The notes under the pieces: model-generated
The model's database searches: none
Seen by the model: only the letters and a program-made list of their open reading frames with translations
Told to the model about the DNA's origin: nothing
Made by a program: the position numbers and the translations under genes
Origin: Oreocharis arfaki
Lineage: Eukaryota > Chordata > Aves > Passeriformes > Paramythiidae
Direction: 5' to 3'
Length of the DNA: 64,000 nucleotides
Assembly (NCBI GenBank): GCA_013398015.1
Contig: VZRR01008077.1
Coordinates: 1,437,731-1,501,730 of the forward strand
In this document: piece by piece, positions 1 through 12,100 of the stretch
How the letters are laid out: the number at the start of each line of letters is the position of its first letter
Position numbering within the stretch: position 1 is the stretch's first letter

Positions 1-3000
1 CTCACAAGCACTGCTATTAGCAATGGGAAGTATTCCATTCAAGCATTGTTTTGCTTGAATTGGTTAGCTACACTCTCTAACATACTCTCTTAAGGAACTT
101 CTGGAGAGATCCCAGCATCTTCTATTTCATGCGGGGTGGATGCACTTCATGGGGAACTTTGCTCCCTCTCGCCACCCACAACAACTCTCTGTGGTGCTGC
201 AAGACAGCCAGGTCAGTCTCAATTGCCTCATATCAGATTCAGCTGCTTAATTGGAGTCCATGCTGTAGAAACTTTGTGAACTTGCAGCAAAAATAGCCCA
301 ATTAAACACATTTTACCTCTGAAAATGGACACAGTATTATGAACTAGCCTTCCCCTTTCTCAGCAAAACTCAACAATAGCTAAATGAAGCTAACATTTTC
401 CAACTCAACAGTTCTCTAATACGCAGCATTTAAGTAGGAAATAAAAACAGGGTTTGTTAGCTGACCCAGAAATTATGACCAGTGCCCAATAAATAGCCCA
501 CTCCTAGCAAAAGGAGGAAATGTAAATTTTTCAACTACAAAAATGATGAAGGTGACTGAAAAAAATTCAAAAGTCTGCTTATAGGATAGGTAACTTTTTA
601 CCAGAAGTGCTCACTGAAAAAAATCATAATGCACTCATAACTACAGATACAATTATATATCTGAATATAGAATATAAAGAACTTGTCCCATCAATCAGAA
701 AGAGCCCAGAGTCTCTGCACTGATTTCAGTGAACCCAGTCAGCAGCTTGGATACAGCACGGCTGAGTATTCCACGATGCACTGGAGCTGAATTTAAACTT
801 TGCTGCCACAACAGATGGAGAACTTTCACATTTTGGGTGTTTTTTTGACTACCACGAATGGAAGACTAATCTCAAAGTGGGGTTCACACTTGCAAATTAG
901 ATGCATGAAGAAGAGGAGGAACTGTGTGGCAAAAAGTTCTAGCATGCTGGGTAACAAGGTGAATGAAATAAAGCAGATGGTCTGCAGTCTTATCCATAGC
1001 ATGAAAAATCAAAAGTTGGGATTCCGATTCATTACCTGTAATATTAAATTAACACACCTCTTATGTGGAACTGAAGCCAGACAGAATCAAAAAAACATTT
1101 ATAACAATAATACTAAACTCTTTTACCCTCCAGAAATAGAATGGCTGTATCCAAAATTGACTATTCCAATTGTCTCTGATCATCTCCTCAGAAACTAAAA
1201 ATAATTTTGGAGAGTGGTAGATCACCTGTGTCAACACCAGGCCTGGGAATGTTCCTTCGCCTTGTTTAATCTACTGGTACAGCCAAATACTGGGTTAGCA
1301 GGAGAGATTTCCCAGAGCCCACAGCAGAACTGTGACTCATGTCTTCTGGCTCATTAAATTTCTGTTAACAAAAGCTTCATGATAAAGCACAGATGTGCTG
1401 TTGTTTGCTTGACTGAGGGGAGAGATTATTGCAGTGTGATAGAGAACCCAAGCAAAACAAATTTTTTGAGAAGTGCAATTTTTCCAGGACTGAAGCTTCA
1501 AGTAAGACCTGAGATGTTTCAAAGAAAAAAATCAGCACAACTCTGCAGCAGCCAAATCCTGCTTACCTTCTCCCCAGACTACTCCCCCTATTCTTCAGGA
1601 AAAATTTAATGGAAAAATGCCACTCTATAATCCTAAAAGAGTTTCATGTAGGCTGCAACAGTGTTAGGCAAATTAAAACAAGGCTGGCAGCAGTATGTGC
1701 TCTGAGTGAATTCCTTGATCAACTCTACTTTGTCTTTCTTTCGAATAATTCACTTTAATTAGTCCAATCCTATTCAGCAGATTATTCACTTATAAGCTTC
1801 CTCTGAGGAGCACATGGAAGTTAATGTCAGCCTCTAGATATAAAGATTCATATTCCTGCTGCTTGTCATCACATACTGAGGTTCTTTCTAATCCTACTCT
1901 ACTTTCAGATGTGTAAACCACCTCCTGCAGGCAAAGCACAGTGATCTCAGATTTACCTGTTATTTGTGGAGCTTCTGTGGCTGCTGACAATCACCTGTGG
2001 TCAAGATGCTTATTTCACTCTTCCACTTTTCCCTTCAGCTGGGGGGCTGGATGGCAGAAAATTTATTTTGCTGTAACCATCTGAAACCAGAAAGTAATGA
2101 TGAGGAATCAGAGGTTAGCACCTCATGACAATGGATATGGATCAGCGAATGGAGAGTTAAGCACACACAGGGACAGTTTCAGAGGCAGGTTCTGCATTTG
2201 TTTTGATGCTTCTGTCTTCTGATTTTAAAATGTAGATGTTAGATTTGCTTCCCTAAATAAACTGTCTTCACATTTCTTGGCAGGGGTATTGCACATGCAT
2301 TACCAGGAGTGCATTACAAAGAGAATATTCTTAAATAAGTAATTGTGTTCGTGGAATAGTCAGCATTTGGAAACTGGGTATTACGTAAGGGGAAAGCTTC
2401 ACACACTGAAGGAAGAAAATAATTTAAAAAAAATTAAATAGATTAAACCAATTACATTATTCCTTTCATTGAAAGCAGAATTAATCATCAGCTAACAAAA
2501 GCTGATTTTGTGCCTCTGCCTGTGACCTACTCACTACCTACTCACTGAGACCTATTCAGTGAATGTATTCATGCTATCTGCTGGGCAAGACAGTGTTCCC
2601 ATGGAAGTTTTTGGGAAAGGAAAAAGCTGTAAAATGATCACACAAGCTGCAGTTTTAATAAATGCATCTAATCACAGACATTTCCTTCCTGGCTGAGAAA
2701 CCATCATGTTCTTAATGTATGGAAGCTACATTTTCATGGCTAACTTGATATTCTGTCTTGGATTATGGTTCTACCAGACCAGTTCACAGAATAGACTTTT
2801 CCTTTAAATTCCTTGTTTTAAGTGACAAAGCACACAAAAAAACTGCTAGAGAAAACAGAAGAAAAAAAGGCAAAAATTGTTGAAGATCATAGAAACCTCC
2901 TCCCAAATTACTGTTTCACTCCTTGAGACAGAGCAGCTCCTAAAAACGTGTATTAGGCCATCACACAAAACCCCCTGAATCTGTCCAAAAAAGAAAATTT

Positions 3001-6000
3001 GTTTTCTTTCTCCTCCTGCACCTGCATTTCTTCTCTTTTGTCTCGATTTCATCTGATAGTTTAATGGCATATTTTACCTCATACTGATTCTCAACTCTCT
3101 ATTTCATTTCTCCCTGGCCTAGTAATAAGATTGCAAGGCTCACATTTCAGTTTCACCCTGTGGAGAAGCAATGCTGATTTGCTTTCCTTCCAGATGTGAA
3201 GCAACCCGTTTATGTTTAATATCCGTTCTTCAGTCACGCAGAGGCCTGCATTTAACTACATTTTTATGCATTATAAATGCACATACATTTGAAAGAATAA
3301 AATCCCTTCTACCCAACATCACTCTAAATGGAGCTGAGGTGATCTCTTGTTTCCTTGAGGCAGCCTGACGTTTGAAGATCATTTTTAACCATTTTGGTTT
3401 TGAACTGTACTTTTTCCCTTCTGAGGTCCCTGTGTTCCTGGGTCTCCAAGCACTTCCCAAACCAGGCAGTCAGTAACCCTCCAGACAATGTGCTAATGAG
3501 GAAAGTGGCTGGAAAAGAGAACAGACAGCTTTAAGATGTATCTCCCAGATTCACTGGAGGGCTCAGGATCCATTCACAAGGCTGTGGAAGGAGCACCCAC
3601 AGCCCTGAGTCCACTGCCACCTTGTCTTAGCTCCCAGTCAAATGAAACTTTCAACCTTTTTAGTCAAGTGAAATTCTCATGTCTAAAACAAGCCTCCACC
3701 AAGCCATGATACATCCACCAAGCTGTGATAATTCATGGCTTCCCCTGGATATCAGCACTGAGTGTCCAGGCCCTAAGGCTCTGCAGAAGAGCAGGAGATA
3801 CTGGCTTTGAGTTTGGGGCAAGACATGAGTCCAAGGCTTTTGCAGCCCCTGCAACCCCACTGTGTATGGCACAACACTCCTTTTGCCCTCATGTGGCAGA
3901 CAGGGATCATTGATCGAGATTCATACTGCTGCAAAACTCGTGCTGAAAGAAATGGCAAAAGTTTCTAAAGCCAGACACATTTCAATAGCCTTCTTAATCT
4001 GTGTATTTGTGGATGGCTTGTTTCTGAATGGTCTTCGCAAACCTCATTTGCAAGTCACAATACATGGTGAATAATTGCAATTACTGAGACTCAGACTACG
4101 ATAATTTGCTGTGGAAGAAAAACCCCACACAGAACCTGTCTGTCTCCAGCACCAGCTGGAAAAGAATTTATGGAGTGGAAGCTACTTACCACATGATGTG
4201 AAATGAAATATTTTATGGACTGATCCTTTTAGATCTCCAAACCTAAGGACATTTTTTGTTTAATCAGAAATCAGTTTAGACCCATAACAGAGCATCAGAT
4301 GGAGAGGTACTGACTATTCTCTTTCAGTTTGTTTGAAGACAGGCTCTCACCATGAGACTGTTGACTCAATTTCAAAAATTGATTTTTGAAAACATGCAGA
4401 GAAACTGCTGACAATACATACTGCAAAATCTAGAAGCAAAGGCCGATTACAAATTAGTGACGAGGATTTCAACGCATAAAGCATGACCCATCCTGTAATA
4501 GTGAAAGGAATCACTGAACAAGGTGACTGAAGATTTGGTAGATTTACCAGCATATGAAGCTTTGAAATTCATTTGTTTTCAGCCACAGCAGTTTGTACAA
4601 TTTAGGACATGGCCACATCAACCTTCTTCCCCAGCAGAAAAGAGTGGGAGAGACTGCACAGCCAAGACTATTCATTTTGGCAGTATGCTTACATCAGCTG
4701 AAAGCTTCCTGCACCCTGAGGAAGCGCAGAATACTTTGTAGTATAAATAAGATTATTGCTCTTGAGGAGATAATTCATTGTGTTTGGAATTCATCCCATA
4801 TATTTCTGGATGACTACAACTGAGGTAGTCACCTTAAGCTTCTGTGCTAATTACTGAAGGAGAAAATAGAGCACAATTCTCACAGCTTGGATGAATCTCA
4901 TCTTAGAAGTGTTTGTTTCTCCCCACTGACTCAGGAATGTTAGGGGTGGCCGGGAGATGTCTGCCTTGTGAATCTCATCCCTTGAACTCATAGCAGAGAC
5001 AGTGAGGTGATACTGAAGAAATTCCATGCCTATTGATGCTTCCTAAGATACCTGAGGTCATAACTATGCTGTCCCTGCAAGATATTTACAAAGGTAATTT
5101 CTTTTAAAACTTCTGACAAATTCTGTTGTGTTGTGTGACATCAAGAAAGTGAGACAGAGCACTGTATTCTGCTCATCTCAGTTTGGTCATGACTTCAGGC
5201 TGGAGGCAACAACGCAGTCCTTTGAGGTAGATACACAGAGTGACTCTTCTATTGACATGGCTGGATCATGTCCACCTTGCTCCTGGCAGCAGTTTCAGTC
5301 TGGAGTAAAGCCCTGTGGTCTTAATTCACTGTCATGAAAGAAAGCCCCGCTGTAGGAAGGAAATCTGAGTTGGATCCCAGCAATACAGTCCGTCTGGACT
5401 TTTTAACCATCAGAAGGGGTTTCTCTGCAATAGATTGTATGGGCATATTAAGAAATATCTAGCCAGAGAGTATAGAAAATTGGATTTCATAGAAAACAGA
5501 CTCCAGACACCTTCAATGACCTTTAAAGAGAGAAGCAATGTCTTCCCTAAACACATGGAAGAGAAGTGAGAAAAAATAAAAGAGTAAATGACATTTATTT
5601 AATTTTTAATCTTTCTAAATGAAATTTCAGCACTATCTGAAAGATAGCAGCATGAGCAGAGATTGTTACTTCAATACGATTATTGTCAGAAGCTGGCTGT
5701 GTTTGTACTACAGTGTGGACACATTTCCATGCTTGATAATTACAAAGACTGCTAAATGTATTTAATTTTAGATATCTGGTTTGCAGCAATCTCTATTTTT
5801 CTCATATCTGAAAGATTATATCTGTGAACATCTCGCAGAGGGCTGAAATCTGGATTGTAAGTTCTAAAGCCAGTTTTTTCAAAGTTTGTCACATGGTGTT
5901 GATCTGCCGATATCAGTCGGGTGGGGGTAATTGAACACCTGTCTTGAGGAACCTTCCATATTTCTCTGGATGGATCCAGAAACTGTGGTTATATCTCTGC

Positions 6001-6100
6001 TTGTGAGACTGAATTCCCCTGAATTCACTCAAATTCAGTGTTTGGATGCAGACACAGGCTGTGAGCTAGGCTGGAGAAAAGTTGTAGCTGCATCCTGAGC
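1..6100. other. Non-coding stretch, no gene seen
   Basis: No exon, RNA gene or interspersed repeat was recognised here. The longest open frame is about 130 codons (800-1198, plus), starts at a non-ATG codon and shows no domain, signal peptide or membrane pattern. Composition is AT-rich with short A and T runs. The only local structure noted is an 11-bp near-perfect tandem duplication at 2526-2547. It could be intergenic or intronic. Confidence 0.7.
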
Positions 6101-6340
6101 CTTCGCAATGTAAAGGGATAGCCCCAGGCGCACACTCCATGTGGGGCGGAGACCGTGCTGGGTGGCTGTGGCTGGCCCTCAACACGAAGTGCGCAGTGCT
6201 TTACAGCAGTGTTATGGGGGCAAGCACCAGGAAGAAAAGTCAGACGGACTTTTCCCTCACTGCCAACTGCCCCAAGGGACTGTAGGAGTGGTGAGGAGCT
6301 CCGCTGGTGGGCACGCAATGTAAATACAAGGTGTGGACCT
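6101..6340. other. Locally GC-richer block with scattered CpGs
   Basis: This stretch is richer in G+C than its flanks and keeps several CpG dinucleotides. Overlapping open frames occur on both strands (60-97 codons), which is what a GC-rich patch produces by chance because stop codons are AT-rich. No domain is visible. It is far too short and CpG-poor to call a CpG island. Confidence 0.4.
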
Positions 6341-6419
6341 CCACACTGCTCCCAGACTCTTTCACAGGTGCCTTAGCTTTGATATTATTCCTAGTGCTAG
6401 ATTTCATTTCCCTCAGCTG

Positions 6420-6530
6420 GCAGGCAGCCAATTAATTCTTTGAAGCAGTATTTAAGCAACAATGATTTACAGTTAAGATGTCTCAGCTAATCACAGCATA
6501 ATTAATTGTCTGTAATACTTTTATGTCCTG
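6420..6530. promoter_or_regulatory. AT-rich, homeodomain-motif block; possible conserved non-coding element
   Basis: The block contains two AATTAAT-type homeodomain words (in CCAATTAATTC and CATAATTAATTG) about 70 bp apart in otherwise unique sequence. That resembles the texture of vertebrate conserved non-coding elements. Conservation cannot be seen from one genome, so the regulatory role is an inference. Confidence 0.2.
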
Positions 6531-7479
6531 GAGAAGGAAGCCTTTAATACCAAGGAGTTTTGGCTGCACTGCAATGATGGTCTGTAGGACATCACATTTT
6601 TTAAAGCCATTGCCTTATTGTTTTGGAAACTGAGAATTCCAAATAGCTTGAATGTAAATTTGACATTTTGATATATTGTTCATTACCGCAGCATTTTCGG
6701 CTCTTAGGTAGGATAAGTAAACACAAACCAGTTGAATTTCATTTGCTGATACATTGTGAAATTTCCCACTAAGAATGCAGCAGACAATATCCAAGACCAT
6801 AATTCAGAAATTTTGTATGTATACCAGAACATGGGATAAAAATAAACTCACTGGGCCGGGAATCAGGACTTCTGTCTTTTCCTATCTATTTAATGAGTTG
6901 TTGTTATAACCCGGAGGAGCCCCATGACCCCCAGTGAACAGAGGTGGTTTGGAAAAAGCAAGGAAAGTTGCCTTTGTCACAAAACCCCTATGAGAGTCAA
7001 ATCTGAACTTTAGATGGCCTGAGGGAGCAGGATGGTCTGCAGGAGCTTTCCCTGGCAGAGTCCTGTGTAGGCAAATCTTTGGCAGGAGTTCTTATCTGCC
7101 GGAACATCCTTTTGTAGATCAATCATGCCTCTACTGAAACATTCAGAATCAAAATGTTAAAAGCTGATTATGTCTCTTTTAATCATTCACAATCCTGATG
7201 TCAAAACCCCTGATGATGAGTAGGATCCCCTGCAGCAGCACTGTTGTGTCCTCCAGACAGAAAGTTTAGAGAAGCTCTAGTGGAAGGCTCTCTGTGCTCT
7301 TGCTGGCACAGCTGATCTGATCCTGCTGAGAAAGAGACAGACATCAGCATCAAGTCCTGTGGAACTTCATCATATCCTCCGTGTGGAGTCCCAAGAGGCC
7401 TGGCCAGGCTCAGGGCTGGACGTGCCAGCAGAAGACAATTCTAGCCAGTGCTGTAGGTCTAGGCCAGGAAAATGATTCC

Positions 7480-7750
7480 TGGCGGGCACTGCTTGAAATT
7501 AAGCTCTGGCCCTTTTCAGAAAGCTTTGATTGGAGAGGCAAGCTTAATTGTCAGGAATATTTTTCCTGCTATTTGATGGTCAGCCTTTGCATTAGGCAGC
7601 TGTTTTAGCCTTCTTATTGCTTCTACTGGAAAGTTGTCAGCTGAACTCTTGCTGCCTCATTAAGAAATGATAAAGTGATTAAAGATTTCAACTTAATTTC
7701 TTTCTTGAGAGGGATGATTAACTGAAAATAGTTTTCACATTTCTGTTAAG
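7480..7750. promoter_or_regulatory. Unique AT-rich block; possible conserved non-coding element
   Basis: Repeat-free sequence with AAGCTTAATTG, a GATAAAGTGATTAAAG stretch and GATGATTAACTG, all homeodomain or GATA-like words, packed within 270 bp. An open frame of 75 codons crosses part of it (7381-7608) but has no recognisable domain. The element call rests on motif texture only. Confidence 0.2.
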
Positions 7751-8308
7751 AGAAAAATAACTACTTGAATACCTTTTATTTTCATTTCAAATTAAGTATT
7801 CTATTACGAGTGATATTTTAAAAAACACCAACAATAAAAAAAAAATCAAAGCAGAAGAGAAATTCACTATTGTGTATGCAAATTTTTCTTATGTTCTCAT
7901 ACCAAGCCAGTTGAAGAAATTTAAACAGGTTTTCCATAAAAGGTACCTCAAAGACCCATGAAGCACCCTGCACACAGGTTTCCCATTGAAGCTAGCAGCC
8001 TAAGTAATGCAGAACAGTCACCTACTGTTGCAGTCTTCTGACTTTGCATAAAAACCTTGCAGGTTCCACAGTGAACAACCACTTGACACCATTAGACATA
8101 TCTGGAGAGCGCCCAGCACAGCAGCACTCTGAAAAATCACTCAATATTATTCAAAATACCATTAGGGATAAGTGAATTTCCATTCTTGGATCTCTTGGAA
8201 GCTGAATTTGCCATCTGGACTTTGGATGATTTCATTAGGAGGTACATTGGCTCAGATGAGTCACACAGGGCCTTGCAGCTCTATCTGGGTCAAATCTGGC
8301 CATTACAA

Positions 8309-8346
8309 CAGAGAGGGAGAGGGAGAGGGAGAGGGAGAGGGAGAGA
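8309..8346. repeat. (GGGAGA)n microsatellite
   Basis: About six tandem copies of the purine hexamer GAGAGG, nearly perfect. It is a homopurine/homopyrimidine tract capable of triplex (H-DNA) formation. An open frame runs through it and encodes a Gly-Glu repeat, which is simply the translation of the microsatellite. Confidence 0.95.
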
Positions 8347-8500
8347 TTCCCTGTGTCTTTGACTCTCTCTGGTCTGCTATGGAAGGAAAAATATGGTTTG
8401 TGCTACTCAAAGAAGTCAGAGAGAAAGGATTTGCTAAGACTTTTTAAAGGAATTTTCTTTCTACCTAAGTATATTTTCCTGAAGGCCTCACTACTACTTG

Positions 8501-8613
8501 CAAAAAAACCCACCGGAAAACCAAAAAAACAAAACAAAAAAACCAAACCAACAAACAACAAAAAAACCCCCAAAACAGAACAAAAAAAACCCCAAACCAA
8601 AACCAAAACAACC
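8501..8613. repeat. A/C-rich low-complexity tract
   Basis: About 113 bp consisting almost entirely of A and C on the plus strand, with irregular A3-A8 runs separated by C1-C5. The minus strand is therefore G/T-rich with several G runs, including one of five, so it has some G-quadruplex potential. It is not a clean tandem repeat. Lys/Pro-rich and Phe/Gly-rich open frames over it are translation artefacts. Similar shorter tracts occur elsewhere in the window. Confidence 0.9.
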
Positions 8614-8619
8614 CTGTTG

Positions 8620-8995
8620 TACCGAAGACGTTTCAGACAATAAAGGGTGCTGCTCTTTAGGTAGCCAGCAAGGGGACACCCAGCCATGACATAGGGTTTC
8701 AGTTTATGTCACTATCTCTCACAAACTGTTTCTCATTCACTTTGCTGAACTGACCACACAGGCCTGGGACTCTGATCCTGAGTTCACAGGCTTGACTCAG
8801 GATTAAATGATTCTCTGAATATTTAGTCCACAGAGAGGTGATGGTAATGAAGAAGAACTCACAGATGGCAATGTTAATTACATTATCATCTTGTCTGCAA
8901 GTAACCTCTGAAATTTGTGCATTTTAACCACACCAAAGCTATGGAACAATTAAGCTCAGGTGGACCTTTGAATAAAAATAACAGTTAGGAACATT
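8620..8995. other. Non-coding stretch, nothing recognised
   Basis: Unique sequence between the A/C-rich tract and the AT-rich block that follows. No gene, repeat or RNA was recognised. Confidence 0.6.
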
Positions 8996-8999
8996 TACA

Positions 9000-9130
9000 A
9001 ATTCAAAGTGAATATGATACATTTTTACAGCATAGGTGGCAGAATTATAGATTGTTTCATGAATCCATCAGGAAAAATTTAATTAAGATCAATTTAATTA
9101 ATTGCTACAGAATCAAATTAGTATTCTATT
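9000..9130. promoter_or_regulatory. Paired TTAATTA motifs; possible homeodomain-bound element
   Basis: An 11-bp direct repeat, AATTTAATTAA, occurs at 9076-9086 and 9091-9101, giving two TAATTA homeodomain cores with 15-bp periodicity. The surrounding 130 bp is unique AT-rich DNA. A regulatory function is inferred from the paired motif only; AT-rich sequence yields such words by chance. Confidence 0.25.
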
Positions 9131-12100
9131 AGTGCCAGGACTTTTAGTTTCTCCTCTCTCATTTTTTTCTCAAAGCTGTGGATCTTTCTCTCAAATGGTC
9201 AATATATTCCTGGGCATTACTGTTAAATTTAAACACTAAAAGATAAAAAAAAGAAGAATACTTAGGTAACGACTGCCAAGCAATATTAACCTTTTTCTTT
9301 TCTCAGTTACTGTAGATCATTTTTTCTCCCCTCCTTCATTTTGATATTTTTGCCTTGCACCATTTGTCACGGTTCTTGAGCTCCAAGCCCTGACAACAGC
9401 AGGTGGGATACAGCCCTCTCGTTTCTTTAGGGCATCAAGAGTAAGTAGGCATCCAACCCACTCTCTGAACCTGGCAGACTTGTTTCTGCTGAGAATCATT
9501 TCCTGACAAAATATCTTATCTGCTCATAAAAAAAAAAAAAAAGGTATCTTTTATAACTGGAATAAAAATGAATCTTGCTGATCTTTTCCCACTTCCTGTG
9601 GAGGATCACGAACAGACCCTGCTCACTCAGGTCACAGTGCTTCTCTTTAGGGCTGGAGCACAGGAGAATACCTTTAATTTTGTGGTAGGTCTCACAGTCC
9701 AAGTTAAAGAATGGGTTTCAAAGGCTACAAAAATATTTCTTTATGTGAATAGCCTTCAGCTATTATCCATACATCTATGCCATGAGTAGACATATGTCTA
9801 TCACTGCAGCTAACAAACTGATTTTGGCTGCTGTCCAAGCCAACACAGGAGAGGGCTGGGATGTTGAAAAGGGATCAGGGAAGTGTGTGCCGTCTTACTT
9901 CTGTGTCATGGCAGGAGACAGGATAGATATGTAAGCATGACAGCATCCTAAATATCCCGTGCGCATCCTCTGGAAGTCAGAAACCCTCCTGATCTGAGGA
10001 AGATCTTGGATGAGTTTATGCAACTCTGGTACCCACAACAGGATATTTGTGCTTGATCAAAAATGGTTATTCTGAAAATCCTCAGCTAAGAGATATCTAG
10101 TTTCTCATCAGTAGGTCCCTGTTCCCTCCTCCTCCGTGCTCTAGAACTGACACCTAAATCACCCTCCTTCTCAGCACTTGAACAGCTTGGACTGGGCCCA
10201 GGCCCAGGATTCCTTCACATCTGAAAGAACCAGAGCTGCTCTAGTTCTTTTGAAAATGACTTTCTACCAAATGACCACATCACAAACCCTCTCGGCAGAG
10301 TACCGCACTCACTACATGAAAAAAAAGCAGATTACTGAAAAATGTTGCCAAAGGAGTTCCACTCACCCCCTTCAATGAATAGGTAAAGGTCCCTGGGGTT
10401 GCATGGGGTTTTTCCAGCAACCAGACTACGTGACTGAAACCCTTTGGGTACGGCCCCTCATGTACCCCACTGTGTTCCTGACATGCAGAGGGAAAAGGGT
10501 TTTTCTAATCAGCATGCCAGGCAGGTGGGCTGTGGCTGAAAGATTGCTTGCAGCCCCCCCCACCCCACCCCCAAATCCCCAGTATCAACAGTGTTAAAAT
10601 AATACAAACATCATTAGTGACAAAGACAGATTCATTGCCTCCAGCCAGACTATGCTTGTTAAAGGAGTTCTGTACAGCTCCATAACTGGATATGAATTCT
10701 AATAAAGTTTGTTTAAAAATGTAGTGGTATTCCAAAAGCAAATGTGCAAAACAAGCAATTCTGATTTTAACAAATCTACTCCTGGTAACTCCTCAGAGAC
10801 CTGTGGGTTTGATGAGAAAGGCTCTTTTTTCCCTTTTTTTAAACACCTCTTACTAAGAATGCAGAAAGTTGGATTCTTTCCTTATTCCAACTCTCAAACG
10901 TTGTGGGTCTACTTGAAGGAAGCAATTATTTATTTACGTGTGCATATACTGTGAAGTTGCCCAGATATGCAGCATGCAGAAATCCGTGTAGAAAACTTAT
11001 TCACAGTAATGAGGCATAACCATGCTCTAATCCCAGAGGCAGAGGATTGCTTGACTTCTTTCACCAGAAGGTCACATTCACTCTGAGATGATGCTGTTGG
11101 AGCCCTCACTAGTGCTAGGTTTTATTGAAAAGAAATAGAGTGAATCTGAACTGGCAGATATCCTGGGAAATCTTCCAGGATATACAGTACCTCTGGAAAA
11201 AGCAGGGCCATTTAGTCTGTATTAGCCCTCAGATGCAGAATCAATGAGCATAAATGGCAATTATGAAAGCAAAAATAAGGAAAAAAAAAAAAGACAAGGA
11301 TGCAACAATGCCAACCTCAAAGAATTTTCTCTGAGGACAGATCCTTCTCCTTTTGAAAAAGATTCTCAGTTTTTGTCCCAGCCATGGGTTTTATAGGAAG
11401 ACAGAAACCACCACCTAGAGTTGAAAGTAAGAGTCTCTGTGGATTTTGGTGAGGAAATTTTCATCTGAGGTAATAGGACGAAAAAGATATTCTCTTAGCA
11501 ATTCAGTGATAAACATCCAAGTGGGTACTTCACCATGGCACCTCAGGTGTTGCTTGGCAGGAGCTGCAGTTTGGAGAGATAAAGCCATGGCTGAGCAAAA
11601 GCTCCTACACATCAGTGCCACCCACACTCTGCCCACACTGCAGGACAGTCCTACCAGTCACAGCTTTTCCACTTCCAGTGTGGGAGTGGGGAGCAAACAG
11701 GACAGGATGGATCAACAGGTTAGCTAAGTAAACTTGTGCACTTGAGAATCTTCTGAAGGAACAGGAGGTTAAAATTGATCTTAAGAGTTCTCCATATGGG
11801 AATACAGGTACAGCCTTCAAGCTTGGACCAACCACAGTGAATAACATTAAATACACAGTAACATAAGAAACATAGTAAATAAAATCCTGCATCTTTCTTT
11901 ATACTGTTTTGGAGAGTGTACTTTAAAGAGAGAAAGATGCATTGCTGCTGTTTTGATTTTGTGTCAGGAGGGGTGTGTTTCAGACTTCAGAGATGCTGCA
12001 GAAGCAATTACAGTGGCAAACAAAACTATTATTAAAATCCTGATGTTTTTTAACTGCTATTTGTGTGTAATCACTCTTAAATAAATGAAGGAAAAGTAAA

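Noticed and set aside
8353..8689. Lys/Pro-rich and Phe/Gly-rich open frames
   Set aside because: They translate the A/C-rich low-complexity tract on each strand.
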